Source: Chelativorans xinjiangensis (GTDB lineage: Bacteria > Pseudomonadota > Alphaproteobacteria > Rhizobiales > Rhizobiaceae). From it: DNA of 64,000 bases. The notes below the pieces were generated by a model. The model saw only the letters and a program-made list of their open reading frames with translations. It was not told where the DNA came from and made no database searches. The DNA is taken from NCBI RefSeq assembly GCF_009812055.1, contig NZ_WQNH01000001.1, forward strand, positions 186,001-250,000, in the 5' to 3' direction. Shown in pieces: positions 38,296-47,704 of this stretch. The position numbers and the translations under genes are program-made. The number at the start of each line of letters is the position of its first letter. Within the stretch, counting starts at the first letter, position 1.

Positions 38296-39126
38296 CTATT
38301 CCGCGAGGAGACACCGAACGAGGGGGTGGCGCGGATCCGTGAGACCATCGACGACGGTGAAATGGTGGCGGTCTGGCTCCACCACTGCCGAGGTGATCGC
38401 GCCGAGGCCCGCCCATATGTTTGCAAGCAGCTCGTTCTGGCGCAGGAACTCGGCGCGCTCGCTCCCGCCCGCCCAGCAGGTGATGCGCGCGCCTTCCATC
38501 GGGCGCAGCAGTGCCGGACTTTCGGCCACTGCCTCGGCTTCGTCGATAAGGAGTTCCTGGTTCATGGTCGTGCGCATAAGCGGGCGCAGGTCGTGCACCC
38601 CGGAAATCGAGACGATGCGGCGGACGCGTTCCCAGATTTGAGAGGCGAGCGGCGTGGTGGCTGAGGCCATCCTGCTGGCGAGATGGCCGCCGGCCGAATG
38701 GCCTGTCAGCATCAGCGGGCCCTCGACCATGGCCGCCGCCGCTTCGATTGCCGCGGCGACCTCCTCCACGATACCGCCGATGCGGACCTCCGGGCAGAGC
38801 CTGTAGGAAGGGATCGCGACGGCATAGCCGTTTTCAACGGCGCCTGCGGCAAGATGCGACCAGTAGCTCTTGTCGAACCGCAGCCAATAGCCTCCGTGGA
38901 CATAGACGACGAGGCCCTTGGGCCTTCCAGTGGGAAGGAAGAGATCAAGCCGATTGCGCGGCTTCTCGCCATAGGCGAGATCGAGCTTTGCACGGCCTGC
39001 GGCGACAAGGCTCTCGCGAAAGCTTCGCGCCGGCTCCACCCACGCCTCCGGCCAGCGGTCGCCGCCCGGGATGTTCGGGCCGTTGGCGTAAGCATCGTCC
39101 CAGTCGGTTATCAAGCGCTCGAACAT
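38296..39126 (-). CDS. Alpha/beta hydrolase, probable arylformamidase (kynurenine formamidase)
   Basis: A 276-residue alpha/beta hydrolase with the oxyanion motif VHGGYWLRFDKSYWSHLA (HGG near residue 75) and nucleophile elbow GHSAGGHLA (Ser near 145). The HGGYW and following WSHLA segments resemble arylformamidases of the animal and yeast (AFMID/Bna7) type that hydrolyse N-formylkynurenine to kynurenine. They are unlike the metal-dependent bacterial KynB. It starts behind AAGGAGGAGC. It is divergent from the ligase-kynA operon and shares a promoter region holding the candidate operator. Since the cluster has tryptophan dioxygenase and kynureninase but no KynB, this is the obvious candidate for the middle step. 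Confidence 0.75.
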   Translation of the reverse strand: MFERLITDWDDAYANGPNIPGGDRWPEAWVEPARSFRESLVAAGRAKLDLAYGEKPRNRLDLFLPTGRPKGLVVYVHGGYWLRFDKSYWSHLAAGAVENGYAVAIPSYRLCPEVRIGGIVEEVAAAIEAAAAMVEGPLMLTGHSAGGHLASRMASATTPLASQIWERVRRIVSISGVHDLRPLMRTTMNQELLIDEAEAVAESPALLRPMEGARITCWAGGSERAEFLRQNELLANIWAGLGAITSAVVEPDRHHFTVVDGLTDPRHPLVRCLLAE

Positions 39127-39194
39127 GATGCTCCTCCTTGTTCCCGCATAGAAGCAGGAGGGCAGGAGGCAAAGTCAACCTTCCGGCTAGAAAT

Positions 39195-39243
39195 TTTAGG
39201 CTTGAAGTAAATTGCGGCCGGTGCCATCCTTGATAGGCTTCAA
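39195..39243. promoter_or_regulatory. Candidate operator pair in the divergent promoter of the anthranilate cluster
   Basis: TTTAGGCTTGAA at 39195-39206 is an imperfect palindrome (all four mismatches are transitions). The same 12-mer occurs on the opposite strand in front of the monooxygenase gene (55680-55691). A related sequence TTGATAGGCTTCAA (39230-39243) has 4-bp perfect arms and shares the TAGGCTT core. The sites lie between the arylformamidase-like gene and the ligase gene, 69 and about 160 bases from the two starts. The cluster's MarR protein is the likely binder. Confidence 0.5.
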
Positions 39244-39367
39244 CGAGGATGGGAGACCGCAGTGCCCTTTGCCGTTTCCGCGCCAGTGAAGTGCCGTCTG
39301 CGAGCGCATCTAGCGGGATGCCGGCAAGTCGGTCTCACTGTCTCCGCACCATGAGGGAGGCCACCTG

Positions 39368-40993
39368 ATGCTCGGGCCGACGGCGCATACGGACACCTTC
39401 ACACGCGACAATCTTCCACCGGAGGAGGAGTGGCCGGAATTCCTGCTCGAGGGTTTCGAGTATCCCGAATATCTCAATGCCGCCGTCGAACTGACTGACC
39501 GCATGGTGGAGAAAGGTTTCGGGGACCGCACGGCGTTGATCGGCAACGGCCGCCGTCGCACCTATAAGGAGCTTTCCGACTGGACGAACCGGCTCGCCCA
39601 TGCGCTGGTCGAGAATTACGGTATCAAGCCCGGCAACCGGATTCTCATCCGCTCCGCGAACAACCCGGCCATGGTGGCCTGCTGGCTGGCCGCCACCAAG
39701 GCGGGCGCGGTCGTCGTCAACACCATGCCGATGCTGCGCGCAAGCGAACTGGCCAAGATCATCGACAAGGCGGAGATCGTCCTCGCACTTTGCGACACCC
39801 GGCTGATGGACGAGCTCGTCGCCTGCGCCAAGGACAGCCGGTTCCTCAAACAGGTGGTTGGCTTCGACGGTACGGCGAACCACGACGCGGAATTCGACCG
39901 CATCGCGCTCGACAAGTCCGTTGTCTTTGAGGCCGTGAAAACCGGCCGTGATGACGTCGCCCTCCTCGGTTTCACCTCCGGCACCACGGGCGTGCCGAAG
40001 GCGACCATGCATTTCCACCGCGACCTGCTGGTCATCGCCGACGGCTACGCGAAAGAGATCCTGCGGGTAACGCCTGACGATATCTTCGTCGGCTCCCCTC
40101 CCCTCGCCTTCACTTTCGGCCTTGGCGGGCTTGCCATCTTCCCGCTGCGTTTCGGCGCGGCCGCCACTCTCCTGGAGCAGGCGACGCCCGCCAATATGAT
40201 CGATATCATTGAGACCTATCACGCGACCATCTCCTTTACCGCGCCCACCGCCTACCGCGCCATGCTGAAGGCGATGGACGAAGGCGCGGATCTCTCCTCG
40301 CTCCGGGCGGCGGTTTCGGCGGGGGAAACGTTGCCGGGACCCGTCTTCGAGGAATGGATGAGGAAGACCGGCAAGCCGATCCTCGACGGCATCGGCGCCA
40401 CTGAAATGCTGCACATCTTCATCTCCAACCGGTTCGAGGACCTGAAGCCCGGCTCGACCGGTCGCCCGGTCGGTGGCTACGAGGCGCGCATCGTCGGCGA
40501 GGCCATGAACGAGCTTCCACGCGGCACGCCCGGCAGGCTGGCGGTGCGTGGGCCGACCGGCTGCCGTTACCTCGCCGACGCGCGGCAGCGGGACTATGTG
40601 CGCGACGGCTGGAATATTACGGGCGACACGTTTCTGGAGGACGAGGAAGGCTTCTTCCACTTCGTCGCGCGTTCCGACGACATGATCGTCAGCGCCGGCT
40701 ACAACATCGCCGGTCCCGAGGTGGAGGCGGCGTTGCTGTCCCATGCCGATGTCGCCGAGTGCGCGGTGATCGGTGCGCCCGATGCCGAGCGCGGACAGAT
40801 CGTGGAGGCCCATGTCGTTTTGGTTCAGGGCATTGCGCGCGACAACGTGTGCGTGAAGCGCTTGCAAGACCACGTGAAGGCCACCATCGCGCCCTATAAA
40901 TACCCGCGCTCGGTAAGGTTCGTCGACGCCCTGCCCAAGACACAGACGGGCAAGATCCAGCGGTTCCGGCTGAGGACGGAGAAGACGCCTTGA
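39368..40993 (+). CDS. abmG: 2-aminobenzoate--CoA ligase
   Basis: A 541-residue AMP-forming ligase that would activate anthranilate to 2-aminobenzoyl-CoA. The P-loop [10 protein letters not shown] is at 202-211. The adenylation motifs [11 protein letters not shown] and [29 protein letters not shown] (here spanning the hinge) and the terminal catalytic Lys in [10 protein letters not shown] are present. The N-terminal half resembles benzoate- and 2-aminobenzoate-CoA ligases, and the neighbouring anthraniloyl-CoA monooxygenase fixes the substrate. No signal peptide. The stop overlaps the TTG start of kynA, so activation and tryptophan cleavage are co-translated. The operator motif lies about 160 bases upstream. 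Confidence 0.88.
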   Translation: MLGPTAHTDTFTRDNLPPEEEWPEFLLEGFEYPEYLNAAVELTDRMVEKGFGDRTALIGNGRRRTYKELSDWTNRLAHALVENYGIKPGNRILIRSANNPAMVACWLAATKAGAVVVNTMPMLRASELAKIIDKAEIVLALCDTRLMDELVACAKDSRFLKQVVGFDGTANHDAEFDRIALDKSVVFEAVKTGRDDVALLGFTSGTTGVPKATMHFHRDLLVIADGYAKEILRVTPDDIFVGSPPLAFTFGLGGLAIFPLRFGAAATLLEQATPANMIDIIETYHATISFTAPTAYRAMLKAMDEGADLSSLRAAVSAGETLPGPVFEEWMRKTGKPILDGIGATEMLHIFISNRFEDLKPGSTGRPVGGYEARIVGEAMNELPRGTPGRLAVRGPTGCRYLADARQRDYVRDGWNITGDTFLEDEEGFFHFVARSDDMIVSAGYNIAGPEVEAALLSHADVAECAVIGAPDAERGQIVEAHVVLVQGIARDNVCVKRLQDHVKATIAPYKYPRSVRFVDALPKTQTGKIQRFRLRTEKTP

Positions 40994-41826
40994 GCAAACC
41001 ATACGACCCCTCCGAAGAAGGAGCCGAGACGTCCTTCCGGGACCGCATGTCCTACAGCGACTATCTGCACCTGGAGCGGGTGCTCGATGCGCAGGAGCCG
41101 CTCTCTACCGCCCATGACGAGATGCTGTTCATCATCCAGCATCAGACCTCCGAACTGTGGATGAAGCTGGCACTGCACGAGCTGGGCTCGGCCATGCGGA
41201 GGATCCGCGCCGACCAGCTCGAGCCTTCCTTCAAGATGCTGACGCGGGTGGCCCGCATCTTCGAACAGCTCAACAGTGCCTGGGATGTGCTGAGGACGAT
41301 GACGCCCAGCGAGTACACCGAGTTCCGCGATGCGCTCGGCCAGTCCTCGGGCTTTCAGTCCTGGCAATACCGCGCCATCGAGTTCATGGCCGGGAACCGC
41401 AACCCGGCGATGCTGCGCCCCCATACGCACGAGCCTGAACGCATCGCGAAACTGGAGGCGATCCTGGCGGAGCCTTCGCTTTACGACGAAGCGATCCTGC
41501 TTCTTTCGCGCAACGGCTTCGACGTCGGCGCGGATGCGGAGCGGATTGACTGGCGCGAGGCGCGGGCCGAAAGCGAAGAGGTGCTGGAGGCCTGGCGGAC
41601 CATCTACCGCGATCCCCTGCGCTATTGGCAACTCTACGAACTTGCCGAAAAGCTGGTCGACTTCGAGGATTATTTCCGCCGCTGGCGCTTTAATCATGTG
41701 ACGACCGTGGAGCGCATTATCGGCATGAAACGGGGCACCGGCGGCACGTCCGGCGTTTCCTATCTCAAGAAGATGCTGGAGGTTGAACTGTTTCCCGAAC
41801 TCTGGAAAGTTCGCACCAGCCTCTGA
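40990..41826 (+). CDS. kynA: Tryptophan 2,3-dioxygenase
   Basis: A 278-residue haem enzyme that opens the indole ring of L-tryptophan to N-formylkynurenine. Family blocks are [32 protein letters not shown] (His for substrate), RILRTM-like [30 protein letters not shown] (shown in parts), and [24 protein letters not shown] with the haem His. It starts at TTG 40990, overlapping the ligase stop (TTGA). The first in-frame ATG at 41048 would remove an ordinary N-terminal stretch, so TTG is preferred. It supplies the upper part of the tryptophan-to-anthranilate route. Confidence 0.95.
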   Translation: MSKPYDPSEEGAETSFRDRMSYSDYLHLERVLDAQEPLSTAHDEMLFIIQHQTSELWMKLALHELGSAMRRIRADQLEPSFKMLTRVARIFEQLNSAWDVLRTMTPSEYTEFRDALGQSSGFQSWQYRAIEFMAGNRNPAMLRPHTHEPERIAKLEAILAEPSLYDEAILLLSRNGFDVGADAERIDWREARAESEEVLEAWRTIYRDPLRYWQLYELAEKLVDFEDYFRRWRFNHVTTVERIIGMKRGTGGTSGVSYLKKMLEVELFPELWKVRTSL

Positions 41827-41845
41827 ACCACCAGGGGAAAATAAG

Positions 41846-41869
41846 ATGAAGAATGTTGGAGGGGAATAA
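41846..41869 (+). promoter_or_regulatory. Duplicated translation-start region with seven-codon mini-ORF
   Basis: Upstream of the binding-protein start, a near-copy of its ribosome site and first codons occurs. AGGGGAAAATAAGATGAAGA is followed 25 bases later by the real start within GAGGGGAATAAAATGAAGA. The first ATG (41846) opens a frame of seven codons ending in TAA at 41867-41869, one base before the true ATG at 41871. Reinitiation or translational coupling is possible, or it is a short tandem duplication without function. Confidence 0.5.
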
Positions 41870-41870
41870 A

Positions 41871-43010
41871 ATGAAGAACGTTCTTGCAACCGGCCTCATC
41901 GGGCTGTCGCTGCTCGTATCGGGCCATGCCTATGCCGAGCCGGTGAAGATCGGTGTCATCACCACGCTTTCGGGCGGCGGCGCCGGGCTCGGCATCGACA
42001 TGCGCGATGCCTTCACGCTGGCCATCAAGCAATCCGGCAACAAGGACATCGAACTCGTCATCGAGGACGATGCGCAGAAACCCGAGCTTGCCGTTCAGAT
42101 TGCCGAAAAGATGATCCAGAGCGACAAGGTCGACCTCATGACCGGCATCATCTGGTCGAACCTGGCCATGGCCGTGGTGCCCAATGCGGTCGCGCAGGAT
42201 GTTATCTATCTCTCGCCCAATGCCGGCCCTTCGGCGCTCGCAGGCGCCAACTGCCACCCGAACTATTTCAACGTCGCCTATCAGAACGACAATTTCCACG
42301 AGGCGATGGGGCAATACGCCAACCAGGACTACAAGAACACCTTCATCCTCGCCCCCAACTATCCGGCGGGCAAGGACTCGCTTACCGGCTTCAAGCGTTT
42401 CTACAAAGGCGAACTCGCCGGCGAGGTCTACACGCAGGTCGGGCAGACCGATTATGCGGCCGAGATCGCGCAGATCCGCGCCTCGGGCGCCGACTCCGTC
42501 TTTTTCTTCCTGCCGGGCGGCATGGGCATAGCCTTCATGAAGCAATATGCCCAGTCCGGCGTCGACATTCCGGTGATGGGACCCGGCTTCTCCTTCAGTC
42601 AGGATGTTCTGCCTGCCGTCGGCGATGCCGCACTGGGCGTGAAGAACTCGGCCACGTGGGCGAAAGACCTGGACAACGAGGCCAGCAGGGAATTCGTGGA
42701 AGCCTTCCAGAGCGAGTACAACCGCCTGCCCTCGATCTATGCGGCGCAGAGCTGGGACACGGCGAACCTGATCCTTTCGGCGCTCTCCAAGGCGAGCGTG
42801 CAGGACAAGGAGGCGTTCCGGGCGGCACTGAAGGAAGCGGATTTCGATTCGGTTCGCGGGGAGTTCAAATTCAATACCAACAACCACCCTGTGCAGAACG
42901 TCTATATCCGCGAGGTGGTGAAGGAAGACGACGTGCTCACCAACACGATCGTCGGCACCGCCTTCGAGGACCACAAGGACGCCTACGCCGAACAGTGCAA
43001 CATGCAGTAG
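41871..43010 (+). CDS. Branched-chain-type ABC transporter substrate-binding protein
   Basis: A 379-residue periplasmic binding protein of the Leu/Ile/Val (type I fold) family. A signal peptide runs to about residue 22 (LIGLSLLVSGHAYA), then VKIGVITTLSGGGAGLGIDMRDAF opens the mature domain. The ATG at 41871 is chosen over an upstream in-frame TTG because a strong GGAGGGG site precedes it. The gene sits between kynA and the liv-type permeases, inside a tryptophan/anthranilate catabolic cluster. Its ligand is therefore likely tryptophan, kynurenine, anthranilate or another aromatic carboxylate and not branched-chain amino acids. That is an inference. Confidence 0.88.
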   Translation: MKNVLATGLIGLSLLVSGHAYAEPVKIGVITTLSGGGAGLGIDMRDAFTLAIKQSGNKDIELVIEDDAQKPELAVQIAEKMIQSDKVDLMTGIIWSNLAMAVVPNAVAQDVIYLSPNAGPSALAGANCHPNYFNVAYQNDNFHEAMGQYANQDYKNTFILAPNYPAGKDSLTGFKRFYKGELAGEVYTQVGQTDYAAEIAQIRASGADSVFFFLPGGMGIAFMKQYAQSGVDIPVMGPGFSFSQDVLPAVGDAALGVKNSATWAKDLDNEASREFVEAFQSEYNRLPSIYAAQSWDTANLILSALSKASVQDKEAFRAALKEADFDSVRGEFKFNTNNHPVQNVYIREVVKEDDVLTNTIVGTAFEDHKDAYAEQCNMQ

Positions 43011-43121
43011 ACGGCACAGTTGCCTTCATGCCGCGCCGTCGTGAGTGACGGCGCGGCCACTCCGCCAGCTTGACGCTGAGGAAACAGCGATGCGTCAAAT
43101 CGCAGATCCGGATCGCCCTCC

Positions 43122-44042
43122 TTGTCCACCGCACTCCTGATCGAGCAACTGCTGAACGGACTCCAGCTCGGGGTCATGCTGTTCCTGATGGCAGCGGGGC
43201 TGACGCTCATCTTTGGCGTCATGGGCCTGATCAACCTCGCCCACGGATCGTTCTACATGGCCGGCGCCTTCGCTTGCGCGACCGTCGCTGCCGCCACCGG
43301 CTCCTTCTGGATTGGGCTGATTGCGAGTTTGATCACTGCTGCCGCCGCCGGCGCGATCGTCGAGATGGCCGTCATCCGACGGCTTTACGAACGCGACCAT
43401 CTCGACCAGGTGCTTGCCACCTTCGCGCTGATCCTGATTTTCTCGGAAGGCACGCGCTGGCTGTTCGGCTCCTTTCCGCTCTATCTCGATATCCCTCCCC
43501 TGCTCCAGGGCGCGGTCCCGCTGCCGGGAGGCGGGCAATACCAGCTCTACCGGCTCGCCATCATCGGCGTTGGCATCGTCGTGGCGATCGGGCTCTACCT
43601 GCTCATCTCCCGTACGCGGCTCGGCATGCGCATCCGCGCCGGCGAATCCGACCGCGAGATGATCGCCGCACTCGGCGTCGACATCTCGACGCTCTACACG
43701 GTCGTCTTTGCGCTGGGTGCGGCACTTGCCGGGCTTGCGGGGGCGCTGGTCGGCGCGCTGCAATCGGTGCAGGTCGGTATGGGCGAGCCGGTGCTGATCC
43801 TCGCGTTCGTGGTCATCGTCATCGGGGGCATCGGCTCCATCAAGGGCGCGCTGTTCGGCGCCGTCCTCGTTGGCGTGGTCGATACGATGGGGAGGTTCCT
43901 CCTGCCACAGGCACTCATGCTGGTGCTTCCCCCCTCGCAGACCGCACTCATCAGCGGTGCACTGGCGTCCATGTTGATCTACATCGTCATGGCGCTCATC
44001 CTTGCCTTCCGGCCAACCGGCCTCTTCGCCGCACAGCCATGA
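43122..44042 (+). CDS. livH: Branched-chain-type ABC transporter permease LivH
   Basis: A 306-residue permease with about eight helices and the LivH start LLNGLQLGVMLFLMAAGLTLIFGVMGLINLAHGSFYMAGAF in outline. INLAHG is the family's diagnostic segment. Near residue 172 comes RAGESDREMIAALGVD, the cytoplasmic coupling loop. It starts at TTG 43122, since the upstream ATG at 43090 is in another frame. It overlaps LivM by four bases. It forms the pore with LivM for the binding protein just upstream. Confidence 0.9.
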   Translation: MSTALLIEQLLNGLQLGVMLFLMAAGLTLIFGVMGLINLAHGSFYMAGAFACATVAAATGSFWIGLIASLITAAAAGAIVEMAVIRRLYERDHLDQVLATFALILIFSEGTRWLFGSFPLYLDIPPLLQGAVPLPGGGQYQLYRLAIIGVGIVVAIGLYLLISRTRLGMRIRAGESDREMIAALGVDISTLYTVVFALGAALAGLAGALVGALQSVQVGMGEPVLILAFVVIVIGGIGSIKGALFGAVLVGVVDTMGRFLLPQALMLVLPPSQTALISGALASMLIYIVMALILAFRPTGLFAAQP

Positions 44043-45022
44043 GACAGATCGTAACGCGCGAAGCCATCACCAACGCGGGCCTTGCCCTCCTGCTCCTGGT
44101 GGTGCCGCTTGCGGCTTCCGTCATGGATGAACCCTTCTACGTAACGCTCGCCACGCGCATCACCGTTCTGGCGCTCGCGGCAGTCGGGCTCAACATCGCT
44201 CTCGGGCTCGGTGGTCTGGTCTCTTTCGGCCACGCGGCCTTTTTCGGCCTCGGCGGATACGCCGCCGGCATTCTTGCCACCCATGCCTTCAACGCTCAGC
44301 CGCTTTTCCTCGGCATTCAAGCCACCACCTCCATGCCGGCGATCTGGCTGGTGGCCGTCGTCGCCTGCGGTCTCGTGGCGCTTCCTGTCGGTGCGATAAG
44401 TCTGCGTACCTCCGGCGTGTACTTCATCATGATCACGCTCGCTTTCGCGCAGATGATCTACTACTTCGCCATTTCCTGGCCCGCCTATGGCGGCCAGGAC
44501 GGGCTGTCGATCTATGTCCGGAACACCTTTCCGGGCGCCAACACGGCGCAGCCGCTCCCTTTCTTCCTGATTTGCTACGGGCTGCTTCTTTTGGGGCTTG
44601 CGCTCTTTTGGGCGCTCGGCGGCTCGCGCTTCGGCGCCGCGCTTCACACGGCACGGCAGAACGCAACCCGGCTTGCGGCCGTCGGCATCGCGCCCTTCAA
44701 GATCCGGCTCACGGCCTTTGCCATCTCGGCAATGGTCACCGGGCTAGCCGGCGCGCTTTTTGCCGACCTCAACCGGTTTGCAAGCCCGTCCATGCTCTCC
44801 TGGCATATGTCGGGCGAGTTGATCGTGCTCATCATCCTTGGCGGCAAGGGCCGGCTGTTCGGCCCGGTGGCGGGAGCGATGCTCTATGTGCTCTTCGAAT
44901 ACGCTCTCGGCGGCATCACCGAGCGCTGGCAACTCTTCCTCGGCCTTATCCTTCTCGGTGTCGTGCTCTTCGCGCGTGGCGGGCTCATGGGCCTCGTTGC
45001 GGGAAAGGAGCGATATGGCTGA
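44039..45022 (+). CDS. livM: Branched-chain-type ABC transporter permease LivM
   Basis: A 327-residue permease partner of LivH. Characteristic are GLGGLVSFGHAAFFGLGGYAAG near residue 60 and the coupling loop ARQNATRLAAVGIAPFKIRLTAF near 205. There are about nine helices. Its ATG at 44039 overlaps the LivH stop, and its end overlaps the start of LivG by eight bases. Long upstream frames in the same phase belong to antisense-like shadows of livH and were discarded. It belongs to the aromatic catabolism importer. Confidence 0.9.
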   Translation: MRQIVTREAITNAGLALLLLVVPLAASVMDEPFYVTLATRITVLALAAVGLNIALGLGGLVSFGHAAFFGLGGYAAGILATHAFNAQPLFLGIQATTSMPAIWLVAVVACGLVALPVGAISLRTSGVYFIMITLAFAQMIYYFAISWPAYGGQDGLSIYVRNTFPGANTAQPLPFFLICYGLLLLGLALFWALGGSRFGAALHTARQNATRLAAVGIAPFKIRLTAFAISAMVTGLAGALFADLNRFASPSMLSWHMSGELIVLIILGGKGRLFGPVAGAMLYVLFEYALGGITERWQLFLGLILLGVVLFARGGLMGLVAGKERYG

Positions 45023-45760
45023 GCCGGTCCTCGAAATCCGCGATCTGAGGAAGAGCTTCGGTGCGCTGAAGGCAACCGACGGCGTGAGCCTTCATCTCGT
45101 TTCCGGCGAGATCCACGCCCTTATCGGCCCCAACGGTGCCGGCAAGAGCACGCTCATCCACCAGATCTCCGGCTCGCTGACGCCGGACAGCGGGACGATC
45201 CACTTCCTCGGGCAGGACATGGCAGGCCTCGACATGGCAGCGCGGGCGCAGCTGGGGCTGGCGCGCAGCTTCCAGACCTCCTCGCTGGCGCAGGAATTTT
45301 CCGCGCTGCGCAATGTGATGCTCGCGGTGCAGGCAAGGCAGGGGTCGAGCCTGCGCTTCTTCCGCCCGGTGATGCGCGACAGGAGCCTTGCGGAACCGGC
45401 CATGGCCATGCTGGAGCGCGTCGGCCTTGCGGATCGTGCGCATGTGCCCGCGGAGGAGCTGTCGCATGGCGAGCGCCGGCAGCTTGAGATCGCCATTGCG
45501 CTGGCGCTCGGACCGAAGGCGTTCCTGCTGGACGAGCCGATGGCCGGCATGGGACCGGAGGGCTCGAAGAACCTGACGGGATTCCTCGACGCTTTGCGCC
45601 GGGAAGCGCCAATCCTTCTGGTCGAACACGACATGGATGCGGTGTTCGCGCTCGCCGACCGCGTTTCCGTGCTCGTCTATGGCCGCATCATCGCCACGGG
45701 CAAGGTAGACGAGATCCGCAATGATCCCGAAGTCCGCCGGGCCTATCTCGGAGAACCGGC

Positions 45761-45764
<4 letters not shown>
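45015..45764 (+). CDS. livG: Branched-chain-type ABC transporter ATP-binding protein LivG
   Basis: A 249-residue ATPase with Walker A GPNGAGKST (about residues 37-45), the LivG-typical LGLARSFQTSSLAQEFSALRNVMLA segment, and a signature variant LSHGERRQLEIAIAL. Walker B is AFLLDEPMAGMGPE and the switch is LVEHDMDAVFALAD. The signature LSHGE is the usual LivG form. The ATG at 45015 follows AAAGGAG. It overlaps its neighbours on both sides, so the whole livHMGF set is one transcript. Confidence 0.92.
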
Positions 45765-46447
<683 letters not shown>

Positions 46448-46456
46448 GAGCCCACC

Positions 46457-47704
46457 TCACGTTACCGCTGCACGGGCGGCGAAGCGTTCATCCTTCCAGG
46501 CCTGCGTCCGCAGCACCTCCTCAAGCGCCTCGACCGCGCGCCAGACATCCAGATAACGCAGATAGAGCGGCGTGAAGCCGAAACGCATTGTGGCGGGCGC
46601 GCGGAAATCGCCGATCACGCCACGTGCGATCAGCGCCTGCACGATTTCATAAGCGTGGTTATGGGCGAAGGAGACCTGGCTGCCACGCTTTGCGCCCTCA
46701 CGCGGGCTTTCGAGCACGAGGCCGAAAGATCCGCACCTAGTCTCGGCGAGCCGGATGAAGAGGTCCGTGAGTGCGAGACTCTTCTCCCGCACCAACGCCA
46801 TATCGACGGCATCCCAGACGTCGAACGCCGCTTTCAGCGCCCGCAACGAGAGGATAGGCTGCGTGCCGCATTGGAATTTGCGGATGCCCGTATCCGCGTC
46901 GAAGCGCGGTTCGAAAGCGAAGGGTCGCGCGTGACCCCACCAGCCGCTGAGTGGCTGACGCGCCTCGGCCTGATGGCGCTTGGCGACATAGATGAAGGCT
47001 GGCGAGCCGGGGCCTCCGTTCAGGTACTTGTAGGTGCAGCCGACGGCGAAATCGACATTCGCGCCATCGAGGTCGACAGCCAGTGCGCCCGCCGAATGGC
47101 AGAGATCCCAGACGACCAGAGCGCCGGCTTCATGTGCTCTGCGTGTCAGCGCCGCCATATCGCGCAGTTCGCCGGACTTGTAGTTCACGTGGTTGACGAG
47201 GACGACGGCGACGCGGTCGTCTATCAATTCCTCGATCGTCGGCGCATCGACACCTTCGAGGAGCAACCGCGTGCCCGGCCGGGTGGAGACGACGCCTTCC
47301 GCCATATAAAGATCGGTCGGGAAACTGCCCCCTTCAGCGACGATGACCGAGCGGCCAGGCCGCAGGCCCATGGCTGCATGGAGCGCCTTATAGATGTTGA
47401 TCGAGGTCGTGTCGCCGACAACGGTTTGCCCGGGCGCTGCACCAGTCAGCCGGCCGATGCGGTCGCCGAGCTCGATCGGCAGCTCGAACCAGCCGGCGCT
47501 GTTCCAGCTGCCGATCAAGCCTTCGCCCCACTCCTCTCTCGCGGCCTTTTCCAGTTCGCCGAAGACGGAGGGCGATGCCGGCCCGAGAGAGTTGCCGTCG
47601 AGATAGACGACGCCGTCGGGCAGGCTGAACCGGTCGCGCATCGAGCGCAGGGGATCTGCCTCGTCCATGGCTTCGATGGCGGCGAGATCCGGAAGCTGGT
47701 TCAT
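46457..47704 (-). CDS. kynU: Kynureninase
   Basis: A 415-residue PLP enzyme that cleaves kynurenine to anthranilate and alanine. Family blocks include VYLDGNSLGPASP, WGEGLIGSWNSAGWFELP, VVGDTTSINIYKALHAA, VVWDLCHSAGALAVDLDG and the PLP-lysine segment CTYKYLNGGPGSPAF (Lys near 228). It starts in a four-base overlap with the end of the hydratase/dehydrogenase gene. With kynA and the formamidase-like gene it completes tryptophan to anthranilate within this cluster. Confidence 0.95.
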   Translation of the reverse strand: MNQLPDLAAIEAMDEADPLRSMRDRFSLPDGVVYLDGNSLGPASPSVFGELEKAAREEWGEGLIGSWNSAGWFELPIELGDRIGRLTGAAPGQTVVGDTTSINIYKALHAAMGLRPGRSVIVAEGGSFPTDLYMAEGVVSTRPGTRLLLEGVDAPTIEELIDDRVAVVLVNHVNYKSGELRDMAALTRRAHEAGALVVWDLCHSAGALAVDLDGANVDFAVGCTYKYLNGGPGSPAFIYVAKRHQAEARQPLSGWWGHARPFAFEPRFDADTGIRKFQCGTQPILSLRALKAAFDVWDAVDMALVREKSLALTDLFIRLAETRCGSFGLVLESPREGAKRGSQVSFAHNHAYEIVQALIARGVIGDFRAPATMRFGFTPLYLRYLDVWRAVEALEEVLRTQAWKDERFAARAAVT

